Assembly (NCBI RefSeq): GCF_042686195.1
Contig: NZ_JBHUOQ010000004.1
Coordinates: forward strand, 1 to 64,000
Reading direction: 5' to 3'
Source of the DNA: Corticicoccus populi
GTDB lineage: Bacteria > Bacillota > Bacilli > Staphylococcales > Salinicoccaceae
DNA: 64,000 bases
The notes beneath the pieces were generated by a model. It was not told where the DNA came from and made no database searches. It saw only the letters and a list, made by a program, of their open reading frames with translations. Below, piece after piece: positions 8,679 to 17,339 of the stretch. The number at the start of each line of letters is the position of its first letter. Within the stretch, counting starts at the first letter, position 1. The translations under genes and the position numbers were made by a program.

Positions 8679-9521
8679 TTATAATTCTGTTCTTAACTCC
8701 CATAGTTCATGGAAAAACGTTTTATCAATCACACGTTTCAAATAATTCACGCCGGAACTTCCACCTGTGCCCGTCTTAAAACCGATAATACGTTCAACTG
8801 TTTTCATATGTCTGAAACGCCACTGACTGTATCTGTCTTCAATATCGACAAGTTTTTCAAGAAGCTCATACAAATCAAAATATTCATCAGCATTTAAATA
8901 AATTTCTCTGAACGCATTTTTCACGGATTCATGCGGTTCATAATCTGCTGTTACATCCCTGTCAAACACCGCCGCATCAATTTCAAAGCCCTGGCGCGCA
9001 ACTGCACGAATCGTTTCATCATAAATACTCGGCTTTTCAAGCTGATCTTTCAGTAACTGGTGAATCACAGGATCTTTTTCATAAATTTTCAGAGCATGTG
9101 TCGTTTTATAACCGAGACTGAATTCCATCATACGGTTTTGGTAGGACTGGAAACCGGATGCATTACCGAGGGAATCCCTGAATTTTAAATAATCACTCGG
9201 TGTCATTGTCGCAAGGACATCCCACGCGCCGATCATCTGCTTATGAATATTTGCGACACGTGACAGTTTTTTAAATGCCTGCCGGAAATCATCAACCTTA
9301 ATATCATCAATCGCGGAATTTATTTCGTGGATAATGAGCTTCATCCACAACTCTTGAACTTGATGAATAATAATAAATAACGACTCATCATGCTCTTCTG
9401 TAATCATATCCTGTGCAAACAGCACCTTATCAAGGCCGAGATACTCACTGTATGTCATATCCTTCGAAAAGTCTGTTTTCACATTCTCGTTATGCAGTGT
9501 TTTATCCTGATAATTATTCAT
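8679..9521 (-). CDS. kynA: Tryptophan 2,3-dioxygenase
   Basis: This 280-residue heme enzyme opens the indole ring of L-tryptophan to N-formylkynurenine. The family motif GFKTGTGGSSGVNYL near the C-terminus contacts substrate and heme, and the SLFIIIHQVQELWMKL segment is typical of the N-terminal heme pocket. The ATG at 9521 is preferred because the purine-rich ribosome site lies nine bases away; an ATG at 9527 is only three bases from it. The gene start lies inside the end of kynB, which suggests coupled translation. Confidence 0.95.
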   Translation of the reverse strand: MNNYQDKTLHNENVKTDFSKDMTYSEYLGLDKVLFAQDMITEEHDESLFIIIHQVQELWMKLIIHEINSAIDDIKVDDFRQAFKKLSRVANIHKQMIGAWDVLATMTPSDYLKFRDSLGNASGFQSYQNRMMEFSLGYKTTHALKIYEKDPVIHQLLKDQLEKPSIYDETIRAVARQGFEIDAAVFDRDVTADYEPHESVKNAFREIYLNADEYFDLYELLEKLVDIEDRYSQWRFRHMKTVERIIGFKTGTGGSSGVNYLKRVIDKTFFHELWELRTEL

Positions 9522-10140
9522 TATCATTTTCCTTCCTTCTCACTACCGCTCTGACAGGAGAACCATCGCCGCCTTCAATTTTTAACGGCAGTGCAATAAA
9601 ATCATAATACCCAGGGTCCGTTTCCGTCAGTACCACATTTTCAATAATCATAATGTTATTACGGTATAGTTTATGATGAATATCCAGTGTTTTGGAGTCA
9701 ATATGATCGACTGAAGCCACATCGATACCAAAAAGCTCAATGCCGAGAAGGGCAAGATATTCCACTGCATCCTCTGACAGTACCGGCACTTTATTTAAAA
9801 ATACGGAAGTATCAATCTCCTGTCTTGTCTTAATCAGAAGAATCGTCCCTCTGATTTCGTGGTGCTCGAGTATATCACGCGTAATTATTTCTTCATTAAG
9901 TTCTATCACTGTCGCATCACCGATGTAACGGTTAATGTCCAGCAGTTCTGTTGTTGCACCCGCATCATCAAAATGAAACGGTGCATCAATGTGTGTACCG
10001 ATATGTGTGCTTGTTGTAATTTTACCGATATTGACCGACCCGGAATTTTCTTTTGTCACAGCAACTTCGAAAGAAAACGGTGTGTCGTCCGGCCAGTGTG
10101 CAATATCGCTGGTTAATGTCTGGGTAATATCTATCCACAT
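9514..10140 (-). CDS. kynB: Kynurenine formamidase (cyclase family)
   Basis: This 208-residue metal-dependent hydrolase removes formate from N-formylkynurenine. The metal-binding motif HIGTHIDAPFHF is clear and ASVDHID follows in the second half. It is the normal length for bacterial KynB. Its ATG overlaps the kynU stop codon by one base, and its end overlaps the kynA start. Confidence 0.95.
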   Translation of the reverse strand: MWIDITQTLTSDIAHWPDDTPFSFEVAVTKENSGSVNIGKITTSTHIGTHIDAPFHFDDAGATTELLDINRYIGDATVIELNEEIITRDILEHHEIRGTILLIKTRQEIDTSVFLNKVPVLSEDAVEYLALLGIELFGIDVASVDHIDSKTLDIHHKLYRNNIMIIENVVLTETDPGYYDFIALPLKIEGGDGSPVRAVVRRKENDNE

Positions 10141-11405
10141 TATGCAACAACTCCTCTTTTGTTTCCGAATTTTTCGTATAATTTATCATCCATTATATCT
10201 TTCAAAATGCGTACCGTGTGATATACATCTTCAAAAGAATTGTACAGTGCAACAGGTGCAATACGCACATAACCCGGTGCCCTGAAGTCAGGAATCACAC
10301 CTTTTGATTTCAATGCTTCATTGATTCCCGCAGCCTTTTCGTGACCGATTAAAATGTGCCCGCCGCGAATAGTACGGTCCATCGGCGATACCACTTCAAT
10401 ATGATATTCCTTTAATTCCGCATCAATCATTTCCAGCATAAAATCCGTCAGCTCGAGTGACTTTTCACGAATTCTCTCAATCCCTGCTTCTTCAAATAGT
10501 TCAAGGGAACCGATTAACGGCGCCAGAGAAAACACATGCGGCGTTCCAATCTGATACTGGCTGATGTCCCCGGCCTGGTCAAACTCATGTACCATGTCAA
10601 ACTGCGTATCCTTGTTATTGCCGAACCATCCTTTTAAGCTGACGTCCATGTGATGATGTTTTTTATTCACATAAACACCACCGACTGCACCCGGTCCCCC
10701 GTTTAAGTGTTTATATGTACACCAGACTGCAAAATCCACATCCCACTCTGTCAAATGGTGCGGAACTGCACCGATGGAATGGCATAAATCAAATCCAATA
10801 ATAATTCCCTTCTTATGTGCATGCTCAGTCAGTGTTTTCATATCCAGAATCTGGCCGCTTCTGTAAAGTACAGCAGGCAGCAGTATCACCGCAACACTTT
10901 CATCCATCGCTGCAATAATATCTTCTGTCTTAAGGGTATGACCGTCACGGCTCTGCACTTTCACAAGACCGTCAGAATACCCGTAATCATCAAGAACACT
11001 CTGGCAGGCGTATATATCGGATGGGAAATTTAAATCATCCACTAAAATTTTGTATCTGTCCTTCGTCGGTCTGTAGAAGGTCCGGACGGTCTGATGGATG
11101 TTCGTTGTGGTCGAATTCGTCGCAAGTACTTCCGACACATCTCCCCCGGTGAGCGGTGCCATCTGTCTGCCGATGGTTTCCGATAAATAAAACCACGGCC
11201 GCTCTCCGGCAGTCCAGCCTTCAATCCCGTGCCGCTTCCAGTCATCCAGTACATTCAGCAGCGCTGTTTCTGCACACTTTGATAATAATCCGAGAGAATT
11301 TCCATCCATATAATATTTTCCTTCATATATATAGAAGTCATCCCGAAATGATCTTAACACATCATTACTGTCTTTTTCCTGAGCCGCTTTCAGCCATTTC
11401 TCCAT
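10140..11405 (-). CDS. kynU: Kynureninase
   Basis: This 421-residue PLP enzyme splits kynurenine into anthranilate and alanine. The PLP lysine lies in WCTYKHLNGGPGAVGG and the preceding aspartate in FDLCHSIGA. It is the first gene of the kyn operon, with GAGGTG five bases before the ATG. No genes for 3-hydroxyanthranilate or NAD synthesis follow, so the local pathway ends at anthranilate. The promoter region is shared with the divergent SDR gene. Confidence 0.95.
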   Translation of the reverse strand: MEKWLKAAQEKDSNDVLRSFRDDFYIYEGKYYMDGNSLGLLSKCAETALLNVLDDWKRHGIEGWTAGERPWFYLSETIGRQMAPLTGGDVSEVLATNSTTTNIHQTVRTFYRPTKDRYKILVDDLNFPSDIYACQSVLDDYGYSDGLVKVQSRDGHTLKTEDIIAAMDESVAVILLPAVLYRSGQILDMKTLTEHAHKKGIIIGFDLCHSIGAVPHHLTEWDVDFAVWCTYKHLNGGPGAVGGVYVNKKHHHMDVSLKGWFGNNKDTQFDMVHEFDQAGDISQYQIGTPHVFSLAPLIGSLELFEEAGIERIREKSLELTDFMLEMIDAELKEYHIEVVSPMDRTIRGGHILIGHEKAAGINEALKSKGVIPDFRAPGYVRIAPVALYNSFEDVYHTVRILKDIMDDKLYEKFGNKRGVVA

Positions 11406-11432
11406 CTCTGCACCTCTTTTTTATCTCTGATA

Positions 11433-11453
11433 CACTTATTATATGATAAAGTG
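11433..11453. promoter_or_regulatory. Inverted repeat between kynU and the SDR gene
   Basis: CACTTAT and ATAAAGTG arms flank a short A/T centre in the 103-base divergent intergenic region. It is a candidate operator for kyn or for both genes; no regulator is identified. Confidence 0.3.
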
Positions 11454-11514
11454 CCCTTTCAATGATAGTCAGTGTATGCTTTGTTAAAATGTAAATTAAA
11501 GAGGAGGAATGAAT

Positions 11515-12231
11515 ATGCAGAATTTATCAAAGAAGAATGCAATTATTACAGGCGGCTCCCGGGGAATCGGTTTCGCAACTGCGAAAGCTCTAGCTGATGA
11601 GGGCGTCAATGTCGCTGTGACCGGCCGGGATCACGACACATTAATCGAGGCCATAGGTGAGCTGAAGAAAACAGGTGTTACAGTCATCGGTGCATCAGGT
11701 GATGTATCAAACCCGGATGATGTAGAAAAAATCATCAGTGAGATCAGCGAAACATTTGATCATATCGATATACTCATCAATAACGCAGGGATAATGAAAC
11801 ACGGTTCATTTTTAGAGTCGGAATTCAAAGACTTTGAACATATGATGCAGGTCAATGTGTTCGGTATGTACCATATGTTAAAAGCCGTCCTTCCTAAAAT
11901 GGTCGAGCAGGATTCAGGGGATGTCGTCAATGTCGCATCAGTCTCAGGACTCCGTTCAGGTAAAAACGGCGGTTTGTACTCTGCAACCAAATTTGCAGTA
12001 ATCGGTATGACTGAAGGACTGCTCCAGGAGATGCGTCCACATAATATCCGTATGTCATATATCACACCTTCTGCCGTACTCACCGATTTAGTCGGCGAAA
12101 GTAAGCTTAAAGAAGAGACGATGACACATCCTGAAGATATTGCGGATATTATTGTGAACAACCTGAAAATTCATCCACGCACATTCGTTAAAAATGCAGA
12201 GATGTGGGCAACAAACCCCGAGCCCCTTTAG
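11515..12231 (+). CDS. Short-chain dehydrogenase/reductase
   Basis: This is a 238-residue classical SDR. The cofactor motif TGGSRGIGFA lies at the N-terminus, NNAG follows in the middle, and the catalytic YxxxK appears as YSATK after the serine of SVSGL. It is closest in style to FabG-like 3-ketoacyl reductases, but the substrate is unknown. The ATG at 11515 is seven bases from AGGAGG; the ATG at 11509 would be too close to it. The hemerythrin-like gene follows after 12 bases, so the two probably form an operon. Confidence 0.88.
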   Translation: MQNLSKKNAIITGGSRGIGFATAKALADEGVNVAVTGRDHDTLIEAIGELKKTGVTVIGASGDVSNPDDVEKIISEISETFDHIDILINNAGIMKHGSFLESEFKDFEHMMQVNVFGMYHMLKAVLPKMVEQDSGDVVNVASVSGLRSGKNGGLYSATKFAVIGMTEGLLQEMRPHNIRMSYITPSAVLTDLVGESKLKEETMTHPEDIADIIVNNLKIHPRTFVKNAEMWATNPEPL

Positions 12232-12243
12232 GAGATTTTATTT

Positions 12244-12660
12244 ATGAATCATAAATTATATGATTTTAAAGCGCATCAAAATATTCACAATGACATGATG
12301 GCCGGGTGCAGTGAATGGAGGATAAAAATGAAACAGTCAATCTCATCACTTGAATACGAAACGCTCAGTAAAGAAATGGAGTCATTCATTGAATTTATCG
12401 AAACAGACATCATTCCGCACCACGATGAATCATCACAGGACGGGTTTTACAATCAAATACTCAGCGAAAGACCCGAACTCACAGAAAAGATTCATCATTT
12501 GTCCCGGGACCACCAATTAATCCGGATTATTACTGATTTAATGAAAAAAGAACTTCAGAATGACGAAGTGAACTTCCAGAAGCTTGTTGATTACTCAAGT
12601 TCAGTCACATTAATAAATGAAATTCACTCAAAAGATGAAGAAGAATCACTGTTAAAATAA
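12244..12660 (+). CDS. Hemerythrin-like HHE-domain protein
   Basis: This 138-residue all-helical cytoplasmic protein has spaced metal-binding residues: histidines in KAHQNIHND, HHDESSQD, SRDHQ, and a late NEIHSKDEEE. This matches hemerythrin/HHE cation-binding domains, which bind a di-iron centre and are linked to oxygen or nitric oxide responses. AGGAG lies nine bases before the ATG. It is cotranscribed with the SDR gene and followed by a strong terminator. Confidence 0.7.
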   Translation: MNHKLYDFKAHQNIHNDMMAGCSEWRIKMKQSISSLEYETLSKEMESFIEFIETDIIPHHDESSQDGFYNQILSERPELTEKIHHLSRDHQLIRIITDLMKKELQNDEVNFQKLVDYSSSVTLINEIHSKDEEESLLK

Positions 12661-12674
12661 TAATCCGGTAGCTT

Positions 12675-12700
12675 CCCCCTGAATCAGGGGGTTTCTTTGT
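12675..12700 (+). terminator. Terminator after the hemerythrin-like gene
   Basis: CCCCCTGA/TCAGGGGG stem followed by TTTCTTTGTT. Confidence 0.88.
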
Positions 12701-12723
12701 TATCTCATTTTGTAATTTTATAT

Positions 12724-12762
12724 TTTAGGATTGACTAATATAAAAGTTTAGGATATCCTAAA
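12724..12762 (+). promoter_or_regulatory. Promoter with two tandem MntR/DtxR-type boxes
   Basis: TTGACT (12731-12736), a 17-base spacer and TATCCT (12754-12759) form the promoter of the metal transporter operon. The perfect palindrome TTTAGGATATCCTAAA (12747-12762) covers the -10. A second, weaker copy, TTTAGGATTGACTAAT (12724-12739), covers the -35, 23 bases away centre to centre. Repression by the DtxR-family protein encoded in the same operon is expected. Confidence 0.82.
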
Positions 12763-12806
12763 AACATATTATTAATAAACTATAAAACGACATTAGGAGA
12801 GATTAC

Positions 12807-13736
12807 ATGAGAAAACTGACTTTATTTTTTACAATGAGTATCCTGTTGATACTCGCTGCCTGCGGCAGTGACGAAGCTGCCGGTAACAACGGTGAAGAGA
12901 AGGAGAAAATTGCTGTCACAACCACATTTCTTTATGACATGGTTAATGTGCTTGAAGATGGTGTCGACGGCTTCGATACAGAACTAATTATTCCAGCCGG
13001 GGAAGACCCGCATGTTTATGAACCGACAGCGAGTGATTTACAGACATTAAGCGAGGCAGATGTCATCTTGTACCAGGGTCTTCATTTTGAAGGCAGAATG
13101 GGTGATGTACTTGAAAACGGTGTTGCAGCCGCTGAAGATTTTTCCGATTCTGATTTAGAGGAAATGGAAGAAGACGGTGAAGTAGAAGTGGATCCACATT
13201 TCTGGTTCAATATTGATTTATATAAACAGGCGATGGAAAATGTTTCAGATACACTGATTGAACACAATCCGGACGGGGAAGAACAGTACACTGAAAATTT
13301 AAATGCATACTTTGAAGAGCTGGATGAACTTGACCAGTATGTAACAGAGCGTGTGAATGAAATTCCTGAAGAATCACGTATCGTCATCACACCGCATGAT
13401 GCTTTCGGCTACCTTGCTGAGTCTTATGATCTTGAAGTTCACGCACCTCAGGGATTCTCTACAGACTCTGAAGTATCAAACAATCAAATTCAAGCAACAG
13501 CTGACATGATTGTCGAAAATAATATCAGCGCCATTTTTGTTGAAACCACAACAAACCCGGACCGTATGACACGTCTTCAGGAAGTGGTGGAAAGTGACGG
13601 CGGTGAAGTTGAAGTCGTCGGTCTCGATGATGAAGCATTATTCTCAGATTCCCTTGCACCAGTTGGGGAAGAAGGTGACACTTACATTGATATGTTCCGC
13701 CATAACATTGATACAATTTCAGATCACCTGCAGTAA
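12807..13736 (+). CDS. Manganese/iron ABC transporter substrate-binding lipoprotein
   Basis: This 309-residue cluster A-I lipoprotein (MntC/SitA/TroA type) has a lipobox LAACGS. Likely metal ligands are visible as H in GEDPHVYEPT, H in DPHFWFN, H in ITPHDAFGY and D in LFSDSLAP. The third ligand is histidine, as in TroA, rather than glutamate as in PsaA. Captured Mn2+ or Fe2+ is passed to the two permeases encoded downstream. An acidic stretch separates ligands one and two. The gene is the first of a five-gene operon with a good ribosome site. Confidence 0.92.
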   Translation: MRKLTLFFTMSILLILAACGSDEAAGNNGEEKEKIAVTTTFLYDMVNVLEDGVDGFDTELIIPAGEDPHVYEPTASDLQTLSEADVILYQGLHFEGRMGDVLENGVAAAEDFSDSDLEEMEEDGEVEVDPHFWFNIDLYKQAMENVSDTLIEHNPDGEEQYTENLNAYFEELDELDQYVTERVNEIPEESRIVITPHDAFGYLAESYDLEVHAPQGFSTDSEVSNNQIQATADMIVENNISAIFVETTTNPDRMTRLQEVVESDGGEVEVVGLDDEALFSDSLAPVGEEGDTYIDMFRHNIDTISDHLQ

Positions 13737-13760
13737 TTCAGCAGACTAAGGAGAATGACA

Positions 13761-14486
13761 ATGGAAAGAGATACAATAACAGTAAAAGACTTAAGTATCG
13801 CTTATGATGAAAAACCGGTCGTATGGCATGCAAACATGTCATTGAAACCAAACAGCCGTACTGCGATTGTCGGTCCGAACGGTGCCGGCAAGTCCACTTT
13901 AATAAAAGGAATTATGGGGCTGATTAAACCCATCTCCGGTGAGATAAATATTGAAGATAAACCATTAAAAGACGCTTTAAAAAATGTTGCATATGTACCA
14001 CAGAAAGGGGAAGTCAATTGGGACTTCCCTGCAACTGTTTTAGATGTCGTCTTAATGGGACGCTATGTTCATAAAGGATGGTTTAAGCGGACCAATAAAA
14101 AAGATACAGAAATCGCAATGGATGCACTGAAAATTATGAAGATGGAAGCTTTCAAAGACCGTCAGATATCAGAATTATCGGGTGGTCAGCGCCAGCGTGT
14201 ATTCCTGGCACGTGCAATATGTCACGATGCAGATATTTACATCATGGATGAACCGCTTCAGGGTATCGATATCACCACAGAAAAATTAATCATCGATACA
14301 ATGAAGAACCTTCAGAAGGAAGGAAAAACATTCTTAGTGGTCCACCACAACCTTGATACAGTTGAAGACTACTTCGACCATGTCATCATCGTAAATAAAA
14401 CCATCCTCTCCTCCGGAACGATAGAGGATGTGTGGAATCAGGAAAATATTAATCAGGCTTACTATGAAAAGAGCGTGAGGGAGTAA
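13761..14486 (+). CDS. Metal ABC transporter ATP-binding protein
   Basis: This 241-residue ATPase has Walker A GPNGAGKST, signature LSGGQRQR and Walker B IYIMDEPL with the following glutamine and switch histidine region VVHHN. It powers the Mn/Fe importer with the adjacent permeases. The ATG at 13761 is seven bases from GGAG; the ATG at 13755 is too close. The stop overlaps the next gene (TAATG). Confidence 0.93.
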   Translation: MERDTITVKDLSIAYDEKPVVWHANMSLKPNSRTAIVGPNGAGKSTLIKGIMGLIKPISGEINIEDKPLKDALKNVAYVPQKGEVNWDFPATVLDVVLMGRYVHKGWFKRTNKKDTEIAMDALKIMKMEAFKDRQISELSGGQRQRVFLARAICHDADIYIMDEPLQGIDITTEKLIIDTMKNLQKEGKTFLVVHHNLDTVEDYFDHVIIVNKTILSSGTIEDVWNQENINQAYYEKSVRE

Positions 14487-15358
14487 TGGATGTTCTAACA
14501 AGTTATTCTTTTTATATCGTTGCACTCGGCACAGTTATTTTGTCCTTTGCGAGCGGTATTGTCGGCACTGTCAGTGTCATTAAAGGACAGAGCCTGATTG
14601 GTGATGCTGTCGGCCATGCTACCTTCCCCGGTGTTCTTGCAGCATTCATGCTTTTCGGGGTGATGGAGACATACACACTCGCACTTGGTGCTGTGATATT
14701 CGGTATTATCGCATTCCTTGCCATTCAAATCATCAGCGGTTATTCCAAAGTATCACTGGACAGTGCACTTGCGTTAATACTCTCTTCCTTTTTCGGACTG
14801 GGTATGGCACTGAAGAGTTTTGTACAGGGTAATCCTGATTACGGCAGCACGCAGGGGATTGATAATTTTATATTTGGACAGGCCGCTTATATGTTGAGAA
14901 GCGATGTTTACTTAATTATCGGCGCATCCATTATCAGCATTATTTTGTTTATCGTCCTATATCCAAAAATACGCATTTATATTTTTGACCCGGTATACAG
15001 TAATACCGTCGGAATCAGCAGCAGATGGATGAACTTTACCATCTTATCCATGACAATTGTGTTAATCGCAGTCGGACTGAAGGCAGTCGGTGCGATTTTA
15101 ATCGTTAACCTGCTCGTTGCACCGGCTGTCATCGGCAGCTTATGGTCGAACCGCTTCAGTGTTGTTCTGATTATCGCAGGGTGTGCAGGTGCAGTTTCAG
15201 CATTTGCCGGCACCTATGTCAGCACAGTAATGACAGGGATTGCCACAGGACCGGCAATTATTCTTGCACTGAGTGTACTGGTTATATTCTCCATGCTGTT
15301 CGGCAGAAAAGGACTGATTAGAAAAAGTATCAGAAGAAAGCAGGGTGTTAGTTTATGA
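14486..15358 (+). CDS. Metal ABC transporter permease 1
   Basis: This 290-residue ABC-3 family permease has about eight membrane segments. The family motif GDAVGHATFPGV follows the first segments, and KAVGAILIVNLLVAPA lies in the sixth. Together with the next gene product it forms the membrane pore. It overlaps both neighbours, consistent with coupled translation. Confidence 0.93.
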   Translation: MDVLTSYSFYIVALGTVILSFASGIVGTVSVIKGQSLIGDAVGHATFPGVLAAFMLFGVMETYTLALGAVIFGIIAFLAIQIISGYSKVSLDSALALILSSFFGLGMALKSFVQGNPDYGSTQGIDNFIFGQAAYMLRSDVYLIIGASIISIILFIVLYPKIRIYIFDPVYSNTVGISSRWMNFTILSMTIVLIAVGLKAVGAILIVNLLVAPAVIGSLWSNRFSVVLIIAGCAGAVSAFAGTYVSTVMTGIATGPAIILALSVLVIFSMLFGRKGLIRKSIRRKQGVSL

Positions 15359-16449
15359 TTGAAGTATTATACGTATTAATCGTCACAGCACTCGCGACCG
15401 CTGTTCTCGGTGTTTTTCTTGTACTGAGAGGTTTATCCATGACGACTGATGCCATCAGTCATACGATTCTCCTCGGTATCGTGGTTGCTTTCTTCATCAC
15501 AAATGATCTGCGTTCACCGCTTTTGATTTTCGGGGCAACAGTTGTTGGATTATTTACAATCTATTTAATCCGCCTGATTATGAATACAAGACTCGTTAAA
15601 CAGGACGCGGCGATTGGTATTGTCTTTACCGCATTGTTCGCTGTAGCCGTCATACTCGTATCAAGATATGCCGACAATGTGCATCTGGATATTGATGTTG
15701 TCCTTATGGGCCAGGTTCTGTATGCACCGCTGAACAGAATTGAATTATTCGGATTCAGTATGCCGAATGCACTCTTTCAGCTCTCAATTATTTTGATCAT
15801 TAATATTATATTTATCTCTTTATTTTATAAAGAGCTGAAAGTATCAACTTTTGATCCGGTCTATTCACATATTATCGGCTTCAGTACAACACTGATTTAC
15901 TACCTTCTGATGGGACTTGTTTCTGTCACTGCAGTCACTGCATTTGATGCGGTCGGTGCAATACTTGTCATTAACTTCTTTGTAGCGCCGGCAGTTACAG
16001 CATATCTGCTCGTCAAACGTCTCAGCCATATGATTATTCTGTCCTGTATTTTTGCAGTGATTAACAGTTCTCTCGGCTATATGTTCGGTATGATGCTTGA
16101 TGTTTCCATGTCAGGCGCAACATCATTCGTCGCGCTGATTATCTTTTTAATTGTTTTTCTTGTGAATCCAAAAGGTTACTTCAGCACCGTCTTAAAAAGA
16201 CGCAGGCAGAAGAAAACATTCACACGAGCAATGATTTTAATGCTGATGAATGAAGACCGCCATCAGGCACTGACAAGAGAGGAAATCCAGTCACACTTCG
16301 GATTGGATGATTCAGCTTTCTATAAAAACATTGAATACCTTCTGCTCAATGACTATATTGAAAAAGAAGATAAAAAATACAAGCTGACTGACCGCGGTGA
16401 AGAATACACACATTACACCCGTATCAAATACGAGTTGCCAGCACAGTGA
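15355..16449 (+). CDS. Metal ABC transporter permease 2 with C-terminal winged-helix domain
   Basis: Residues 1-285 form an ABC-3 family permease with the motifs TTDAISHTILLGI and DAVGAILVINFFVAPA. Residues 290-364 add a soluble cytoplasmic tail that reads like a winged helix: a helical start ILMLMNEDRHQALTREEI, a second helix, and a wing ending KYKLTDRGEEY. At 364 residues it is about 75 longer than usual family members. The tail could sense metal or bind DNA or the ATPase; this is an inference. The gene overlaps its neighbour by four bases (ATGA) and precedes the DtxR-family gene. Confidence 0.9.
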   Translation: MIEVLYVLIVTALATAVLGVFLVLRGLSMTTDAISHTILLGIVVAFFITNDLRSPLLIFGATVVGLFTIYLIRLIMNTRLVKQDAAIGIVFTALFAVAVILVSRYADNVHLDIDVVLMGQVLYAPLNRIELFGFSMPNALFQLSIILIINIIFISLFYKELKVSTFDPVYSHIIGFSTTLIYYLLMGLVSVTAVTAFDAVGAILVINFFVAPAVTAYLLVKRLSHMIILSCIFAVINSSLGYMFGMMLDVSMSGATSFVALIIFLIVFLVNPKGYFSTVLKRRRQKKTFTRAMILMLMNEDRHQALTREEIQSHFGLDDSAFYKNIEYLLLNDYIEKEDKKYKLTDRGEEYTHYTRIKYELPAQ

Positions 16450-16495
16450 TTTTTATTCATAATAGAGGTACATTAAAGTCATTGGAGGGGTAATT

Positions 16496-17152
16496 TTGAG
16501 CCCTACTAAAGAAGATTATTTAAAGATATTATTTGAACTTGGCGGCAGAACGCTGCAGGTTTCCAATAAAGAGATAGCCAGCCGGCTGAATCTGTCACCA
16601 CCGACGGTGACCGAGATGATGAACAGTCTCGTAAAAGTCGGATGGGTGGTATATACGCCGTATAAAGGCAGTATGCTGACCGAAGAAGGTACAGAATATG
16701 CCAAAAAGCTCATCCGAAAGCACCGCTTATGGGAAGTGTTCCTTGTTGAAAAACTCAATCTTGATATTAATGAGGTACACCGCGAAGCGGAACTTTTGGA
16801 GCATGCAACGAGTACTATTGTCGCCGACAGACTTGAAGCGTTCCTTGAATTTCCTGAATACTGCCCTCACGGCGGTGCAATCAGTCCGGAATTAATGGAC
16901 GTTCAGGAAGAAGAAACATTCAACTTAACTGAAATCAATGAACATGAGACGGTGATGATTTCAAGAATTGTTGATGATAAGAAACTGCTTCAGTACTTTA
17001 AAAACCATAATTTAAATATTGGTGATGAAATTACTGTCGATGAGATTGATAAAGACCTTGATCTTGTCACACTAAAGAAAAAAGATGACGATACAGATAT
17101 TCAAATCAGTATTACCATCGGTCAGTATCTATTCGTGGAAAAAATTAAATAA
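16496..17152 (+). CDS. mntR: DtxR/MntR-family metal-dependent repressor
   Basis: This 218-residue regulator has an N-terminal winged helix (SNKEIASRLNLSPPTVTEMM), a metal-binding and dimerisation domain with HRLWEVFL, and the signature PEYCPHGG at about 122-129. An SH3/FeoA-like C-terminal domain of about 70 residues follows. This three-domain layout is that of DtxR/IdeR/SirR proteins. It starts with TTG, five bases after GGAGGGG. As the last gene of the metal transporter operon it probably represses the operon through the boxes at 12724-12762, and by inference also the promoter at 57409-57446. Confidence 0.88.
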   Translation: MSPTKEDYLKILFELGGRTLQVSNKEIASRLNLSPPTVTEMMNSLVKVGWVVYTPYKGSMLTEEGTEYAKKLIRKHRLWEVFLVEKLNLDINEVHREAELLEHATSTIVADRLEAFLEFPEYCPHGGAISPELMDVQEEETFNLTEINEHETVMISRIVDDKKLLQYFKNHNLNIGDEITVDEIDKDLDLVTLKKKDDDTDIQISITIGQYLFVEKIK

Positions 17153-17163
17153 TTTGTAATGAT

Positions 17164-17205
17164 AATTCCTGTTTTGATTTAAAGCAGGAATTTTATTTTT
17201 TTTGA
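17164..17205 (+). terminator. Terminator of the metal transporter operon
   Basis: AATTCCTG/CAGGAATT stem followed by TTATTTTTTTT. Confidence 0.82.
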
Positions 17206-17261
17206 AATGGTGTTTAATTTCCCTAAATACAGAAACATACATCAAATATCCGTATAGTACA

Positions 17262-17317
17262 TTGACATCTGCTCATTATTAGCATAAAATCTTTAGTTGA
17301 TAATGATTATCAATATC
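17262..17317 (+). promoter_or_regulatory. Fur-controlled promoter
   Basis: TTGACA (17262-17267), 17-base spacer and TAAAAT (17285-17290). A Fur box containing GATAATGATTATCAATATC (17297-17317 in full) covers the transcription start region. The box matches the classic 19-base Fur consensus closely. Confidence 0.9.
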
Positions 17318-17339
17318 AATATATTCGGAAGGTGACATA

